A DNA stretch of 64,000 nucleotides, taken from the NCBI GenBank assembly GCA_018814405.1, contig JAHIZO010000004.1:124001-188000 (forward strand), written 5' to 3'. The notes under the pieces were generated by a model that had not been told where the DNA came from, did no database searches, and saw nothing but the letters and a program-made list of their open reading frames with translations. The DNA comes from Gammaproteobacteria bacterium. Lineage in GTDB: Bacteria; Pseudomonadota; Gammaproteobacteria; Burkholderiales; Gallionellaceae. Each line of letters starts with the position of its first letter. Within the stretch, counting starts at the first letter, position 1. Shown here in pieces: positions 54,595-64,000 of the stretch. Made by a program: the position numbers and the translations under genes.

Positions 54595-55041
54595 CTAATC
54601 GAGTACGACGTACTGGCCGGTGAATTCCACAGCGGCCTTGTCTTGTTGATAGATGGTAACGGTCAGTGTGATGCGTGCACGGCTCTTTTTTTGCAATGTG
54701 TGCATAAGCTCGGTCAGCGCATCGGTGGTGATGGTGCATGCGGCGCGCAGTTCGCCTGTGACCGGCGCGAGATAACGCGTATTCGCCTCGTAGATGACGA
54801 TGTTCTTCTGGTTCAGCCCCGCTTCGTTCAGCTTGAGACGCAGCAGACTCCAGCCACTCAGCACGGCGATGTTGTACAGGCTGCCGCCGAATGCGGTGCC
54901 TTTGTCGTTGACGTTGGCAGCGAGCGGCGCACTCAGTTCCAGTCGTTCGCCGTCATAGGCATGCGCTTGCAACTGCATCGCGCTGGTGAGCGGGATGTTG
55001 TCGTGCAGAAACTGGGTGAGGGTGTCTGTCGCGTTCGTCAT
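54595..55041 (-). CDS. YiiD C-terminal-like hotdog thioesterase
   Basis: 148 residues: [57 protein letters not shown] is the thioesterase-like hotdog domain found at the C-terminus of E. coli YiiD, here as a stand-alone protein. Probable acyl-CoA thioesterase; the substrate is unknown. It lies 4 bp before mutS and 4 bp after the DUF47 gene. Confidence 0.88.
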   Translation of the reverse strand: MTNATDTLTQFLHDNIPLTSAMQLQAHAYDGERLELSAPLAANVNDKGTAFGGSLYNIAVLSGWSLLRLKLNEAGLNQKNIVIYEANTRYLAPVTGELRAACTITTDALTELMHTLQKKSRARITLTVTIYQQDKAAVEFTGQYVVLD

Positions 55042-55045
55042 GTCT

Positions 55046-55696
55046 TTAGCTGATCTTGACCACGATGTCGTGCAGCGTGTTGGCGCACTGTGCCATGTGT
55101 TCGGCAGCGTTGGTCAGGTGACGGTAGATCTCGCGACGTTTGAACATATTGATGTAGTCGTCGCCCTCGAACAGTTCGGGTAGTGCGAAGCGGTAGAGTT
55201 TTTCGGCATGGCGTTCTGCTTTGCGTGCGATGTCGGCGTCCAGCGCGGCGGTGGCGGGTGTGGTGGCCAGCTTGGCGAATCCGTTGGCCAGCGCATCCAC
55301 GCCGCCCTTGATGCGCAGTGAGATGTCGCGCATGAACTTGTCCGGTGTCACAGCCAGCACGTCCATCTCGTGCACCGTGGTCTTGCAGTACATCACGATA
55401 TCGTCCAACGCCATGATGGCGCGGTAGATGTCTTCGCGGTCGATGGGGGTGGAGAAGGCGTCGTTCAATTCATGCAGGTTGCGCACTTTGATCAGGTCGG
55501 CCTGATGGACATTCTCTTTCAGTGCTTCCGCGATGGCCGGATCGCCACGCTCCATGTAATCGACCAGCAGGTTGACGGTGAGCGCGACTTCGATGGTCTG
55601 CTCGGTGAGCATGTGGAAGAAGTCCGGCACCTTGGGGAATACACGGTCAAGGATGCGGGCTAGCAATGTTTTGGAGGCGTCTATGGGTGGAGTCAT
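55046..55696 (-). CDS. DUF47 PhoU-like phosphate transport accessory protein
   Basis: 216 residues from ATG 55696. All helical, with the DUF47 pattern (FFHMLTEQTIEVALTVNLLVDYMERGD, FSTPIDREDIYRAIMALDDIVMYCK, FKRREIYRHLTNAAEHMAQCANTLHDIVVK). Such proteins regulate low-affinity Pit phosphate transporters. It lies 11 bp after pit, which supports this role. Confidence 0.93.
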   Translation of the reverse strand: MTPPIDASKTLLARILDRVFPKVPDFFHMLTEQTIEVALTVNLLVDYMERGDPAIAEALKENVHQADLIKVRNLHELNDAFSTPIDREDIYRAIMALDDIVMYCKTTVHEMDVLAVTPDKFMRDISLRIKGGVDALANGFAKLATTPATAALDADIARKAERHAEKLYRFALPELFEGDDYINMFKRREIYRHLTNAAEHMAQCANTLHDIVVKIS

Positions 55697-55707
55697 GGTC
55701 TTTTGAT

Positions 55708-56742
55708 TCAGACGAAATACTGGACGACAAGATAACATCCAATCGCCATCAATGCTGCCCCGGGGATGGTGATGACCCAGGTGGCGACGATCTCGAATGC
55801 TTTGCCCCAGCGCACTGCTTTGGGCCGCTCGGATGCGCCGATGCCCATGATGGACGAGGCGACCACGTGTGTGGTGGAGACGGGTGCGCCGAACAGCGAT
55901 GAACTGAAGATGACGCTGGCGGCGGTCATCTGAGAATCCAGCGCGTGCAGCGGACGGATCTTATAAATGGAGAAGCCGAGTGTGCGCACGATCTGCCAAC
56001 CGCCGGACAGGATGCCCAGTGTGATGGCGAGCGAGCAAGCCAGCATCACCCAAAACGGCACCTCGAATGTCGGGATGAATCCGCCCAGCACCAGCACCAG
56101 CGTGAGGATGCCCATGCTCTTTTGCGCGTCGTTCGCACCGTGTGCAAAGGCCAGCCCAGCCGAGGTGACGTATTGCAGATGGCGCAGGTCGCGATTGATG
56201 GATGGGCGCGCGCCGCGCAGCAATGTGAGCATGACGCGGTGCAACACGAACCCGACCCAGAAACCGATGATGGGTGACAGGATGAGTGCGGCGACGACTT
56301 TCGCCACACCGTGGAACTCGCCGTGCAGCAGATCGGCGAAGCCCCATTCCACATGATTGGCACCGGCCGCGACCACCACCACACCCGCCAAGCCGCCCAC
56401 CAAGGCATGCGAAGAAGAGGAGGGGATGCCGAACCACCAGGTGGCCAGGTTCCACGCGATGGCACCGATCAGACCGCACAGCACGACGATGAGACTGAGT
56501 GAGCTTTCCAGATCGTCCAGTGTGATGAAAGTGCCGATGGTGTTGGCGACGGCGGTGCCGCCCAACAACGGACCGAGGAATTCGAAGAAGGCGACGAGCA
56601 GTACTGCTTGCACCGGTGTCATCGCGCGAGAGGCGATGACGGTAGCGATGATGTTGGCAGCGTCGTGGAAACCGTTGGTGTACTCGAAGATCAGGACGAT
56701 GACGATCGTCGTGATCGCGAGGACGAGTAGCGTGTTATCCAT
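55708..56742 (-). CDS. pit: Low-affinity inorganic phosphate transporter
   Basis: 344 residues, about ten transmembrane helices. The two PiT signatures are present: EYTNGFHDAANIIATVIASRAM near the N-terminus and AHGANDAQKSMGI in the second half. It takes up metal-phosphate by proton symport. It is shorter than E. coli PitA (499) because the central loop is reduced. Operon: pit followed by DUF47. Confidence 0.96.
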   Translation of the reverse strand: MDNTLLVLAITTIVIVLIFEYTNGFHDAANIIATVIASRAMTPVQAVLLVAFFEFLGPLLGGTAVANTIGTFITLDDLESSLSLIVVLCGLIGAIAWNLATWWFGIPSSSSHALVGGLAGVVVVAAGANHVEWGFADLLHGEFHGVAKVVAALILSPIIGFWVGFVLHRVMLTLLRGARPSINRDLRHLQYVTSAGLAFAHGANDAQKSMGILTLVLVLGGFIPTFEVPFWVMLACSLAITLGILSGGWQIVRTLGFSIYKIRPLHALDSQMTAASVIFSSSLFGAPVSTTHVVASSIMGIGASERPKAVRWGKAFEIVATWVITIPGAALMAIGCYLVVQYFV

Positions 56743-56761
56743 CGTCCGCTGCCCGGGTTGC

Positions 56762-57559
56762 TTAGCCCTTCAGGCCGTCGGTGAGATGCGGTGCGATCAG
56801 TTTCAGCAGTTGCTCTTGTATGTGCGGATTGCCTGCGCAGATGTGGCCGCTCTCCAGCTGGTTCTGATTGCCAGCCAGGTCGGTGACGATGCCGCCCGCT
56901 TCGGAGATCAGCAGTGCGCCCCCTGCGAGGTCCCAAGGCTTAAGGCCGGTCTCGAAGAAGCCGTCGTAACGACCGGCAGCCGTCCAGGCCAGATCGAGCG
57001 AAGCCGCACCGGGACGACGCAGGCCTGCTGTTTTTTGCATCACATCTTTGAAGATGTCGAGGTATGCGTCCATGTGTTCGAAGCGGGTGTAGGGGAAGCC
57101 GGTGCCGATCAGGCTGTCTTCCAGTTCTTTGCGTTTGCTGACGCGGATGCGTTTGTCATTGAGGAACGCACCGCGACCGCGCGTGGCGGTGAACAGGTCG
57201 TTCTTGGTCGGGTCGTACACGACGGACTGGGTCAACACGCCGTTATGTTGCAGCGCGATAGAGACAGCGTACTGCGGCACGCCATGCAGGAAGTTGGTGG
57301 TGCCATCGAGTGGATCGATGATCCAAACGTATTCCGACTCGCCTTGGGCGCCGCCTTCCTCTGCTAGAATCGCATGGGTCGGATAGGCCTGTAGCAAGAT
57401 GTCCACGATGGCTTGTTCCGCGACGCGGTCCACTTCGCTGACGTAATCCGCATGGGATTTTTTGGTCACGGTGAGGTGGTCGAGGTTATCGGCGGCGCGA
57501 TGGATAATATTGCCGGCGCGACGAGCGGCCTTCACCGCGATGTTGAGCATGGGGTGCAT
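56762..57559 (-). CDS. suhB: Inositol-1-monophosphatase
   Basis: 265 residues of the SuhB/IMPase family: [11 protein letters not shown], metal-binding [15 protein letters not shown], and [18 protein letters not shown]. It hydrolyses inositol phosphates and, in enterobacteria, also associates with rRNA antitermination complexes. First in the minus-strand series to mutS, and divergent from trmJ. Confidence 0.95.
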   Translation of the reverse strand: MHPMLNIAVKAARRAGNIIHRAADNLDHLTVTKKSHADYVSEVDRVAEQAIVDILLQAYPTHAILAEEGGAQGESEYVWIIDPLDGTTNFLHGVPQYAVSIALQHNGVLTQSVVYDPTKNDLFTATRGRGAFLNDKRIRVSKRKELEDSLIGTGFPYTRFEHMDAYLDIFKDVMQKTAGLRRPGAASLDLAWTAAGRYDGFFETGLKPWDLAGGALLISEAGGIVTDLAGNQNQLESGHICAGNPHIQEQLLKLIAPHLTDGLKG

Positions 57560-57599
57560 ATCAGTACGACCTTTTTAATGAGCTGTGAAACTTGATTAA

Positions 57600-57720
57600 C
57601 CTACTGCGCGTCTTGATCGCTGCGTTGCGCGGTGCTCGGAATCCTCATGTACCTTGTGTACACTCCGGTTTCTGCGCGCCGTGCGCCTTGCCCTCAAGCC
57701 GCTCGCTACGGTTAAATAAA
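57600..57720. repeat. Intergenic repeat-like element with CATGTAC/TGTACA core
   Basis: In the 206-bp gap between suhB and trmJ. GCGC-rich words (ctgcgcgtcttgatcgctg, ctgcgcgccgtgcgcc) flank a core of ATGTAC-CTTG-TGTACA and a CTCCGG. Segments like this recur between genes in several betaproteobacteria. Only one copy is visible in this window. Confidence 0.35.
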
Positions 57721-57765
57721 GTTTCAAAATGAATAACCGGCGCGCATTTTAATCGGTATCGCCTT

Positions 57766-58530
57766 TTGAATAAACCTAATCCTTTGAATAATGTTCGTGT
57801 GGTGATGAGCCACACCTCCCATCCGGGCAATATCGGCGCGGCTGCGCGGGCGATGAAGGTCATGGGATTGCGCCATCTTTACCTCATCAATCCGCGCTTT
57901 TTCCCCGATCCGCAGGCGAGTGCCATGGCTTCCGGGGCGGACGACATCCTCGACAATGCCGTGGTTTGCAGCTCTATAGACGAGGCTTTGCAGGGCGTTG
58001 TGTACACCGTGGCGATGACGGCACGGCTGCGAGATATATCCATCGAAGTGCAAACACCTCGCGAAGCTGCACCCCAGGTGATGCAGGAAGCTTCAGCCGG
58101 GCCGGTGGCTTTGTTGTTCGGCACCGAGATGTCCGGATTGACCAATGAAGAGATGGGTAAGGCGCAGTTGGGCGTGAATATTCCGGCCAATCCGGAGTTC
58201 TCATCTCTTAATGTGGCGTCTGCCGTGCAATTGATGTCTTATGAGTTGAGCGTGGCTGCTTCTTCGTTTCAGCTTGCTTTGCCGGAAATATCACCTGCAG
58301 CACATGAGCGCGTGGAAGGCTTGTACGCGCATTTTGAGAAGACGCTGGGCGAGATCGGTTTCTTTACCACGCAGAACCCCGAGCGATTGATGCGTCGTCT
58401 GCGTCGTTTGTTCTCGCGCACTAGGCTGGAAGATGAAGAGGTCAACCTGCTGCGCGGTATCTTGAGCGTGACGACCGAGTACAATGCACGCCTCAGAAAG
58501 CGTTACCAGGAAGAGCACCCAGATGTTTAA
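57766..58530 (+). CDS. trmJ: tRNA (cytidine/uridine-2'-O-)-methyltransferase TrmJ
   Basis: 254 residues of the SPOUT family. [40 protein letters not shown] and [23 protein letters not shown] are the knot motifs. It methylates position 32 of tRNA. The start is a TTG at 57766; the next ATG (57805) would cut into the conserved first strand. The gene ends by overlapping cysE by 8 bp. Confidence 0.93.
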   Translation: MNKPNPLNNVRVVMSHTSHPGNIGAAARAMKVMGLRHLYLINPRFFPDPQASAMASGADDILDNAVVCSSIDEALQGVVYTVAMTARLRDISIEVQTPREAAPQVMQEASAGPVALLFGTEMSGLTNEEMGKAQLGVNIPANPEFSSLNVASAVQLMSYELSVAASSFQLALPEISPAAHERVEGLYAHFEKTLGEIGFFTTQNPERLMRRLRRLFSRTRLEDEEVNLLRGILSVTTEYNARLRKRYQEEHPDV

Positions 58531-59251
58531 GAATATCCGAGAAGATATCGCCAGCGTTTTCGCCCGCGATCCCGCAGCCCGCACCACTTTCGAGGTGCTG
58601 ACCTGCTATCCCGGCCTGCACGCGCGCATCTTCCATCGTCTTTCAAATACTTTGTGGCACGCCGGTCTTAAGTGGATGGCGCGCTTTGTTTCGCACTTCG
58701 CGCGCTGGTTCACCGGCATCGAGATCCATCCCGGCGCGACCATCGGTCGCCGCTTCTTCATCGACCATGGCATGGGTGTGGTGATCGGCGAGACGGCGCA
58801 TATCGGTGATGATGTGACGCTGTATCACGGTGTCACACTGGGCGGTACTTCATGGAAAGAAGGCAAGCGTCATCCCACACTTGAGAACGGCGTGGTGGTG
58901 GGCGCTGGCGCCAAGATACTCGGGCCGCTGACCATCGGCGCCAATGCCAAGATCGGTTCCAATGCGGTGGTGGTGAAAGATGTCCCGGCAGGTGCAACGG
59001 CGGCAGGTATTCCTGCGCGCGTGCTTGATGATGCGAAGAAGAGCGCGGGGTTTAACGCATACGGTATCAGTGGCGACCAGAACGACCCAGTGGCTAAAGC
59101 CTTGCATGGATTGATTGGCCATACTGTCGCCGTTGATCAGCGTATCGAATTGATTCTTCAGCAATTGGAGAAGATGGGCGTGCGCTTGGAGGACGAACAG
59201 GCAACTGCCGACAAGTTCGATCCGAACTACCTGAATAAAATAGTTGATTAA
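58523..59251 (+). CDS. cysE: Serine O-acetyltransferase
   Basis: 242 residues from ATG 58523, overlapping the trmJ stop by 8 bp. The left-handed beta-helix hexapeptide repeats ([41 protein letters not shown]) hold the catalytic His. It makes O-acetylserine for cysteine synthesis. Its position just before iscR and iscS links sulfur supply with Fe-S assembly. The IscR box starts inside its last codons. Confidence 0.95.
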   Translation: MFKNIREDIASVFARDPAARTTFEVLTCYPGLHARIFHRLSNTLWHAGLKWMARFVSHFARWFTGIEIHPGATIGRRFFIDHGMGVVIGETAHIGDDVTLYHGVTLGGTSWKEGKRHPTLENGVVVGAGAKILGPLTIGANAKIGSNAVVVKDVPAGATAAGIPARVLDDAKKSAGFNAYGISGDQNDPVAKALHGLIGHTVAVDQRIELILQQLEKMGVRLEDEQATADKFDPNYLNKIVD

Positions 59252-59272
59252 AACTATCGGGTATCCTATGAT
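59240..59272 (+). promoter_or_regulatory. iscR promoter with overlapping IscR type 1 binding site
   Basis: Promoter: TTGATT (59244-59249), 17-bp spacer, TATGAT (59267-59272). The 25-bp interval 59240-59264 fits the IscR type 1 consensus ATASYYGACTRWWWYAGTCRRSTAT with three mismatches (GATT for GACT, TATC for AGTC), and covers the -35 box and spacer. IscR with its cluster would repress here, giving feedback on Fe-S supply. Confidence 0.82.
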
Positions 59273-59350
59273 CCTTTTCCAGAGGGGGTCATTTCATCGA
59301 TGTGGAGTGGCTTGAAGAGGTAGGTCTGACATTCTGAGGAGAGTAACAAC

Positions 59351-59818
59351 ATGCGCTTAACAACTAAAGGACGTTTCGCCGTCACGGCAATGGTCGATCT
59401 GACCCAACGCGGTGGCAAAGGCCCGGTTACGCTGGCAGCGATCAGCGAACGTCAGCAGATCTCGCTGTCGTATCTGGAGCAACTGTTCGCCAAGCTGCGC
59501 AAGAACAATGTAGTGGCCAGCGTACGCGGCCCGGGTGGTGGTTACTGCTTGGCACGTCCCGCAGTCAAGATCAGCATCGCCGATATCGTGGTGGCAGTGG
59601 ATGAACCACTGGACGCTACTAACTGCGACCGTCAAGGCAACTGCAAAGACGGCAAGCCTTGTTCCACACATGACCTGTGGTTCGGCCTGAGCGAGCGTAT
59701 CTATGAATATCTGCAACAGGTCAATCTGCAACAACTGGCTGATGGCGAACTGGGCAAGAAAGAATCTTCTCCGGTGCACATGACACGTGACGCACTCCAG
59801 TCTGGTGCAGCAGTCTGA
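59351..59818 (+). CDS. iscR: Fe-S cluster assembly transcriptional regulator IscR
   Basis: 155 residues of the Rrf2 family. The winged helix starts [17 protein letters not shown], and the cluster ligands are Cys92, Cys98, Cys104 and His107 ([16 protein letters not shown]), the same spacing as E. coli IscR. It senses the [2Fe-2S] state and controls the isc operon. The upstream site at 59240-59264 supports autorepression. Confidence 0.97.
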   Translation: MRLTTKGRFAVTAMVDLTQRGGKGPVTLAAISERQQISLSYLEQLFAKLRKNNVVASVRGPGGGYCLARPAVKISIADIVVAVDEPLDATNCDRQGNCKDGKPCSTHDLWFGLSERIYEYLQQVNLQQLADGELGKKESSPVHMTRDALQSGAAV

Positions 59819-59844
59819 TTGAAATAAACAAGGAAGCGAACCCC

Positions 59845-61053
59845 ATGCAACTGCCAATCTACATGGATTACTCAGCCACTACGCCGGTAGATCCGCGTGT
59901 GGCCGAGGCCATGATCCCTTATCTGACAGAGAAATTCGGCAACCCGGCTTCACGTTCACACTCGTTCGGCTGGACAGCGGACGAGGCAGTGGAACGTGCG
60001 CGTGCACAGGTGGCGGCTTTGGTGAATGCCGATCCGAAAGAGATCGTGTGGACATCCGGTGCGACCGAGTCGAACAACCTCGCCATCAAAGGCGCGGCAC
60101 ATTTCTACAAGGACAAGGGCAAGCATATCGTGACCATGATGACCGAGCACAAAGCTGTGCTCGACACCGTGCGCGAGCTTGAGCGTGAGGGTTTCTCTGC
60201 CACTTATCTCGATCCCGAGCCGAACGGCTTGGTCGATCTGAAAAAGTTGGAAGCGGCACTGCGTCCGGATACCGTTCTCGTCTCTGTGATGCTGGTGAAC
60301 AACGAGATCGGTGTGGTGCAGGATATCGAAGCCATCGGCGAACTATGCCGTAGCAAAGGCATCCTGTTCCATGTGGATGCTGCACAGGCCACCGGCAAGG
60401 TCGGCATCGACCTGCAAAAACTCAAAGTCGATCTGATGAGTTTCTCCGCACACAAGACCTACGGCCCCAAAGGCATCGGTGCCTTGTATGTGCAACGCAA
60501 ACCGCGCGTGCGTTTGGAAGCACAAATGCACGGTGGTGGCCATGAACGCGGTTTCCGTTCCGGCACATTGGCGACACACCAGATCGTCGGCATGGGCGAA
60601 GCGTTCCGCATCGCACAGGAAGAGATGGCTGCCGAGAACGAACGCATCCGCATGTTGCGTGACCGTCTGTGGGCAGGACTGTCCAGCATGGAAGAGGTGT
60701 ACCTGAACGGCGACATGGATGCGCGCGTGCCGCACAACCTGAACGTCAGCTTCAACTTCGTCGAAGGCGAATCGCTGATCATGGCGGTTAAAGATGTCGC
60801 GGTATCCAGCGGCTCGGCGTGTACTTCGGCCAGCTTGGAACCTTCTTATGTATTGCGTGCCCTAGGTCGTAACGACGAACTGGCACACAGCTCCATCCGC
60901 TTTACCGTGGGACGTTTCACCACCGTGGAAGAAGTGGACTATGTAGTGAAGCTGTTGCAGGACAAGATCGCCAAATTGCGTGATCTATCCCCCTTATGGG
61001 ATATGTACAAAGATGGTATCGACCTGAATACTATCGAATGGGCGGCACACTGA
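59845..61053 (+). CDS. iscS: Cysteine desulfurase IscS
   Basis: 402 residues, PLP-dependent. Pyridoxal Lys204 in [12 protein letters not shown], catalytic Cys326 in [17 protein letters not shown], and the C-terminal [18 protein letters not shown] that docks IscU. It supplies sulfur for clusters and for tRNA thiolation. It lies 26 bp after iscR. Confidence 0.98.
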   Translation: MQLPIYMDYSATTPVDPRVAEAMIPYLTEKFGNPASRSHSFGWTADEAVERARAQVAALVNADPKEIVWTSGATESNNLAIKGAAHFYKDKGKHIVTMMTEHKAVLDTVRELEREGFSATYLDPEPNGLVDLKKLEAALRPDTVLVSVMLVNNEIGVVQDIEAIGELCRSKGILFHVDAAQATGKVGIDLQKLKVDLMSFSAHKTYGPKGIGALYVQRKPRVRLEAQMHGGGHERGFRSGTLATHQIVGMGEAFRIAQEEMAAENERIRMLRDRLWAGLSSMEEVYLNGDMDARVPHNLNVSFNFVEGESLIMAVKDVAVSSGSACTSASLEPSYVLRALGRNDELAHSSIRFTVGRFTTVEEVDYVVKLLQDKIAKLRDLSPLWDMYKDGIDLNTIEWAAH

Positions 61054-61058
61054 AATCT

Positions 61059-61142
61059 GGGAAGGGTTAAGGGAGAAGGGGAAAGGGTAGAGTCAAAAGC
61101 GGGAGCGGCTTTACCCTTCTCCCTTCCCTCTTCCCCCTTCTC
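61059..61142 (+). promoter_or_regulatory. Long purine/pyrimidine inverted repeat between iscS and iscU
   Basis: The left arm at 61059-61089 is A/G-rich (gggaagggttaaggg..., ends aaagggta). The right arm at 61112-61141 is its imperfect complement (taccctt, tctcccttccctc, ttcccccttctc). A 22-nt loop lies between. No T-run follows, so it is not a classic terminator. It could act as an RNA stabiliser, processing site or attenuator that sets iscU levels apart from iscS. Confidence 0.6.
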
Positions 61143-61162
61143 TGCGACGAAGGAGCAAAAAA

Positions 61163-61579
61163 ATGGCATACAGCGAAAAAGTACTGGATCACTACGAGAA
61201 CCCGCGTAACGTTGGTTCAATGGACAAGGACGATTCTTTCGTCGGCACCGGCATGGTCGGCGCACCGGCTTGTGGTGATGTGATGAAGTTGCAGATCAAG
61301 GTCGGCAAGGACGGCGTGATCGAAGATGCGAAGTTCAAGACTTACGGTTGCGGTTCTGCTATCGCGTCCAGCTCATTGGTCACCGAATGGGTCAAAGGCA
61401 AGACTGTTGACCAGGCGCTGGCAATCAAGAACACGCACATCGCCGAAGAGTTGGCGCTGCCGCCGGTGAAGATCCACTGTTCTATCCTCGCGGAAGACGC
61501 GATCAAAGCAGCCGTGGCAGATTACAAGGCCAAGCACGGCGAGAACGTCGAGGCAGCAGCCTGCAACGCGAACAAGTAG
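61163..61579 (+). CDS. iscU: Fe-S cluster scaffold protein IscU
   Basis: 138 residues. Cluster ligands Cys37, Cys63 and Cys106 with Asp39, and the LPPVK motif (99-103) recognised by HscA. GGAGC precedes the ATG. It receives sulfur from IscS and assembles [2Fe-2S] clusters. Confidence 0.98.
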   Translation: MAYSEKVLDHYENPRNVGSMDKDDSFVGTGMVGAPACGDVMKLQIKVGKDGVIEDAKFKTYGCGSAIASSSLVTEWVKGKTVDQALAIKNTHIAEELALPPVKIHCSILAEDAIKAAVADYKAKHGENVEAAACNANK

Positions 61580-61588
61580 GAGTTGAAG

Positions 61589-61912
61589 ATGAGCATCTCG
61601 TTGACTGAGAACGCGGCAAAACACGTACAGAATTTTCTGGTCAAGCGCGGTAAAGGTGTCGGTCTGCGCATCGGTGTGCGCACCAGCGGTTGTTCCGGCA
61701 TGGCTTACAAGCTTGAGTTTGCAGATGCAGCAGAAGGCGAAGACTTGCAGTTTGTCAGCAACGGCGTGACTGTGCTGGTCGATCCGCAAAGCCTGCCGTA
61801 CATCGACGGTATGGAATTGGATTACACACGCGAAGGTTTGAACGAGGGCTTCAAGTTCAACAACCCTAACGTGAAGGATGCCTGCGGCTGTGGAGAAAGC
61901 TTTACAGTGTGA
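61589..61912 (+). CDS. iscA: Fe-S cluster carrier IscA
   Basis: 107 residues from ATG 61589, which lies 7 bases after AGGAG; the TTG at 61583 is too close. A-type carrier Cys35 (SGCSGMAY), Cys99 and Cys101 (ACGCGESF). It delivers iron or clusters to target proteins. The stop overlaps hscB (TGATG). Confidence 0.96.
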   Translation: MSISLTENAAKHVQNFLVKRGKGVGLRIGVRTSGCSGMAYKLEFADAAEGEDLQFVSNGVTVLVDPQSLPYIDGMELDYTREGLNEGFKFNNPNVKDACGCGESFTV

Positions 61913-62454
61913 TGAGCGCTCCAGCAGTCGATCTCCAACAAGACTTCTTCACCGTTTTTAAACTTCCCCGCAGCTTTCAGCTGGATAGCGCAGCGCTAGA
62001 CCAGTGTTACCGCGAGCTGCAATCCCAAGTCCATCCGGACAAGTTCTCTCATCTATCCGATGTCGAAAAGCGTCTGTCCATGCAATGGGCGACGCGCGTC
62101 AACGAGGGTTATCAGACCCTGCGCGACCCGCTCAAGCGCGGTCGCTATCTGTTGTTGCTGCACGGTGTGGATACGCAGGAAGAGAACAATACCGCGATGC
62201 CGATGGATTTCCTGATGCAGCAGATGGAATGGCGCGAAGGTTTGCAGGACGCAATCGCCGCCAAAGATATAGATGCTTTGGATTCGCTGGCAGATGTTGC
62301 ACGCAACGAGACACGCAATTTGCAAAAACAGTTGGCCGAACAGCTCGACACAACACAAGAGTTCGTCGCGGCTGCGGGCACTGTGCGAAAATTACGCTTC
62401 CTTGAAAAACTGGCTGAAGAGATCGCTGACGCCTACGACGAGTTGGATTCCTGA
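61912..62454 (+). CDS. hscB: J-domain co-chaperone HscB
   Basis: 180 residues from ATG 61912. The N-terminal J domain has HPDKF (41-45); the C-terminal three-helix domain binds IscU ([16 protein letters not shown]). It brings IscU to HscA and stimulates its ATPase. Two bases separate it from hscA. Confidence 0.96.
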   Translation: MSAPAVDLQQDFFTVFKLPRSFQLDSAALDQCYRELQSQVHPDKFSHLSDVEKRLSMQWATRVNEGYQTLRDPLKRGRYLLLLHGVDTQEENNTAMPMDFLMQQMEWREGLQDAIAAKDIDALDSLADVARNETRNLQKQLAEQLDTTQEFVAAAGTVRKLRFLEKLAEEIADAYDELDS

Positions 62455-62456
62455 AC

Positions 62457-64000
62457 ATGGCATTGCTGCAAATCTCCGAGCCGGGTCTTTCCGCTGCACC
62501 GCACCAGCATCGACTGGCGGTCGGCATAGACCTCGGCACCACAAACTCTCTGGTCGCGACCGTACGTAATGGCATCAGCGTCGTACTCAACGATGATGAA
62601 GGCTGTGCGTTGCTGCCTTCAGTCGTGCGCTATCTGCCCGATGGCACGCTGCAGGTCGGCATGGATGCACAGGCTGTGCAGAGCGAAGACCCGCAGAACA
62701 CCATCGTGTCGGTGAAGCGCTTCATGGGGCGCGGCTTGAAGGACGTCGGCGATGTGGTCGATCTGCCTTATCGATTCGTCGATACACCGGGCATGTTGCA
62801 GTTGCGCACCGCGGGCGGTGTGAAGAGTCCTGTCGAAGTCTCAGCCGAGATACTTACAGTGTTGCGTGACCGTGCGGAACGTTCACTGGGTGGAGAGCTG
62901 GTCGGCGCAGTGATCACCGTACCGGCTTATTTCGACGATGCACAACGTCAGGCCACCAAAGATTCAGCCAAGCTGGCTGGTATCAATGTGTTGCGTCTGC
63001 TCAACGAACCGACCGCTGCGGCCATCGCCTATGGACTGGATAACGCATCTGAAGGTGTGTACGCCGTGTACGACTTGGGCGGTGGCACGTTCGACATCTC
63101 CATCCTGCGTCTGTCAAAAGGCGTGTTCGAAGTGTTGGCGACCAACGGCGATTCCGCATTGGGTGGCGACGATTTCGATCAACGTATCTATTGCTGGGTG
63201 CTGGAACAAGCAGGGCTGTCGCAACTGGGCATCAACGATATCCGCTTGTTGCTGACCCATGCGCGCACCGCCAAAGAACAATTGACTGAACATATGCAGG
63301 CGCAGATCACCGCCGTGCTAAGCGGTGGTGAACTGGTGGATGTGACGCTGACGCGCGAAGCGTTTTACGACATGACCAAGAATCTGCTGGCGCGCACCCT
63401 GCAGCCGACGCGCAAAGCTTTGCGCGATGCGGGGCTGGCTGTGGATGAGGTGAAGGGCGTGGTGATGGTGGGCGGTTCCACACGCATGCCGCAGGTGCAA
63501 CGCGCCGTGGCCGAATATTTCAAACAGACACCGCTGACCAATCTCGACCCGGACAAAGTGGTGGCGCTGGGGGCGGCTATTCAGGCTAATGTGCTGGCAG
63601 GTAATCGCAGTGCAGACGATTGGCTGTTGCTGGATGTGATCCCATTGTCGCTGGGTATCGAGACCATGGGCGGACTGACCGAGAAGATCATTCCGCGCAA
63701 CAGCACGATACCGACCGCGCGCGCACAGGAATTCACCACCTACAAAGACGGCCAGACTGCGATGAGCATCCACGTGATGCAGGGCGAACGTCAGTTGGTG
63801 AGCGATTGCCGTTCACTGGCGCAGTTCGAGCTGCGCGGCATCCCGCCCATGGTGGCCGGTGCGGCGCGTATTCGAGTTACCTTCCAAGTGGATGCGGATG
63901 GCTTGCTGAGCGTGTCTGCACGCGAGATGACCACCGGACATGAATCCAGCATCGCTGTTAAACCATCCTATGGTTTGAGCGATGACGAGATCACCCGCAT
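62457..64000 (+). CDS. hscA: Fe-S assembly Hsp70 chaperone HscA, 3' end outside the window
   Basis: About 514 residues are visible, with no stop before the window ends. DnaK-type ATPase motifs: GIDLGTTNS (23-31), [14 protein letters not shown] and [13 protein letters not shown]. The start of the substrate-binding domain ([17 protein letters not shown]) is also present. It drives cluster release from IscU. hscB next door and the short N-terminal extension ([10 protein letters not shown]) separate it from DnaK. Confidence 0.97.
   Translation, partial: MALLQISEPGLSAAPHQHRLAVGIDLGTTNSLVATVRNGISVVLNDDEGCALLPSVVRYLPDGTLQVGMDAQAVQSEDPQNTIVSVKRFMGRGLKDVGDVVDLPYRFVDTPGMLQLRTAGGVKSPVEVSAEILTVLRDRAERSLGGELVGAVITVPAYFDDAQRQATKDSAKLAGINVLRLLNEPTAAAIAYGLDNASEGVYAVYDLGGGTFDISILRLSKGVFEVLATNGDSALGGDDFDQRIYCWVLEQAGLSQLGINDIRLLLTHARTAKEQLTEHMQAQITAVLSGGELVDVTLTREAFYDMTKNLLARTLQPTRKALRDAGLAVDEVKGVVMVGGSTRMPQVQRAVAEYFKQTPLTNLDPDKVVALGAAIQANVLAGNRSADDWLLLDVIPLSLGIETMGGLTEKIIPRNSTIPTARAQEFTTYKDGQTAMSIHVMQGERQLVSDCRSLAQFELRGIPPMVAGAARIRVTFQVDADGLLSVSAREMTTGHESSIAVKPSYGLSDDEITR

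Noticed and set aside
1-64000. CRISPR arrays, intact insertion sequences or prophage
   Set aside because: No regular spaced repeats, transposase, integrase or phage structural genes were seen.

Overview
The window looks like the chromosome of a betaproteobacterium of the Nitrosomonadales/Gallionellaceae kind. The evidence is moderately high GC in most genes, an isc operon in the order iscR-iscS-iscU-iscA-hscB-hscA, dapA followed by bamC, a two-gene feoAB, and many small conserved families typical of that group. No plasmid, prophage, CRISPR array or intact insertion sequence was seen. The taxonomic call is an inference from gene content, not a marker-gene result.

Layout. Bases 1-2420 hold the 3' part of an assimilatory nitrate reductase. 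Bases 2529-10953 are a signalling and motor cluster: a PilZ-like protein, a ZorC-like EH-signature protein, a ZorB-like MotB/OmpA protein and a ZorA-like MotA/TolQ protein on the minus strand, then a divergent adenylate cyclase-FHA protein and a Ser/Thr kinase. Bases 11130-26765 are mostly housekeeping (prfC, arfB, lipA, sodB, rlmD, repair enzymes, a TonB-dependent receptor), plus a 66-residue protein behind a near-perfect sigma-28 (FliA) promoter. Bases 26833-43763 carry a BI-1 family membrane protein, tRNA-Ser(UGA), feoAB, dapA-bamC, a roxA-type oxygenase, bcp-slyD, transporters and several small conserved proteins. Bases 43963-47614 hold a CAAX-protease operon facing a TetR regulator across two TAGTNNACTA palindromes, and an M29-like aminopeptidase. 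Bases 48497-52002 are an AT-rich two-gene island (GHKL ATPase plus a 759-residue unknown) directly downstream of mutS. Bases 52047-57559 are suhB-pit-DUF47-thioesterase-mutS on the minus strand. Bases 57766-64000 are trmJ, cysE and the Fe-S assembly operon, with hscA running off the end.

Two loci deserve most attention. The GHKL ATPase/759-residue pair looks horizontally acquired and matches no named system I know. The ZorABC-like set keeps the proton-channel Asp and the EH residues but has a PilZ-like protein where a Zorya locus would carry its ZorD effector. Its base composition resembles the chromosome, so it may be a domesticated or alternative use of the Zorya motor.

How the genes work together: cysE supplies cysteine synthesis next to the cysteine desulfurase operon, and an IscR-type site overlaps the iscR promoter. 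FeoAB, SodB (Fe type) and Isc give an iron-handling theme. pit and DUF47 form a phosphate-uptake pair. prfC, the S4 protein and arfB form a translation-termination and rescue string.
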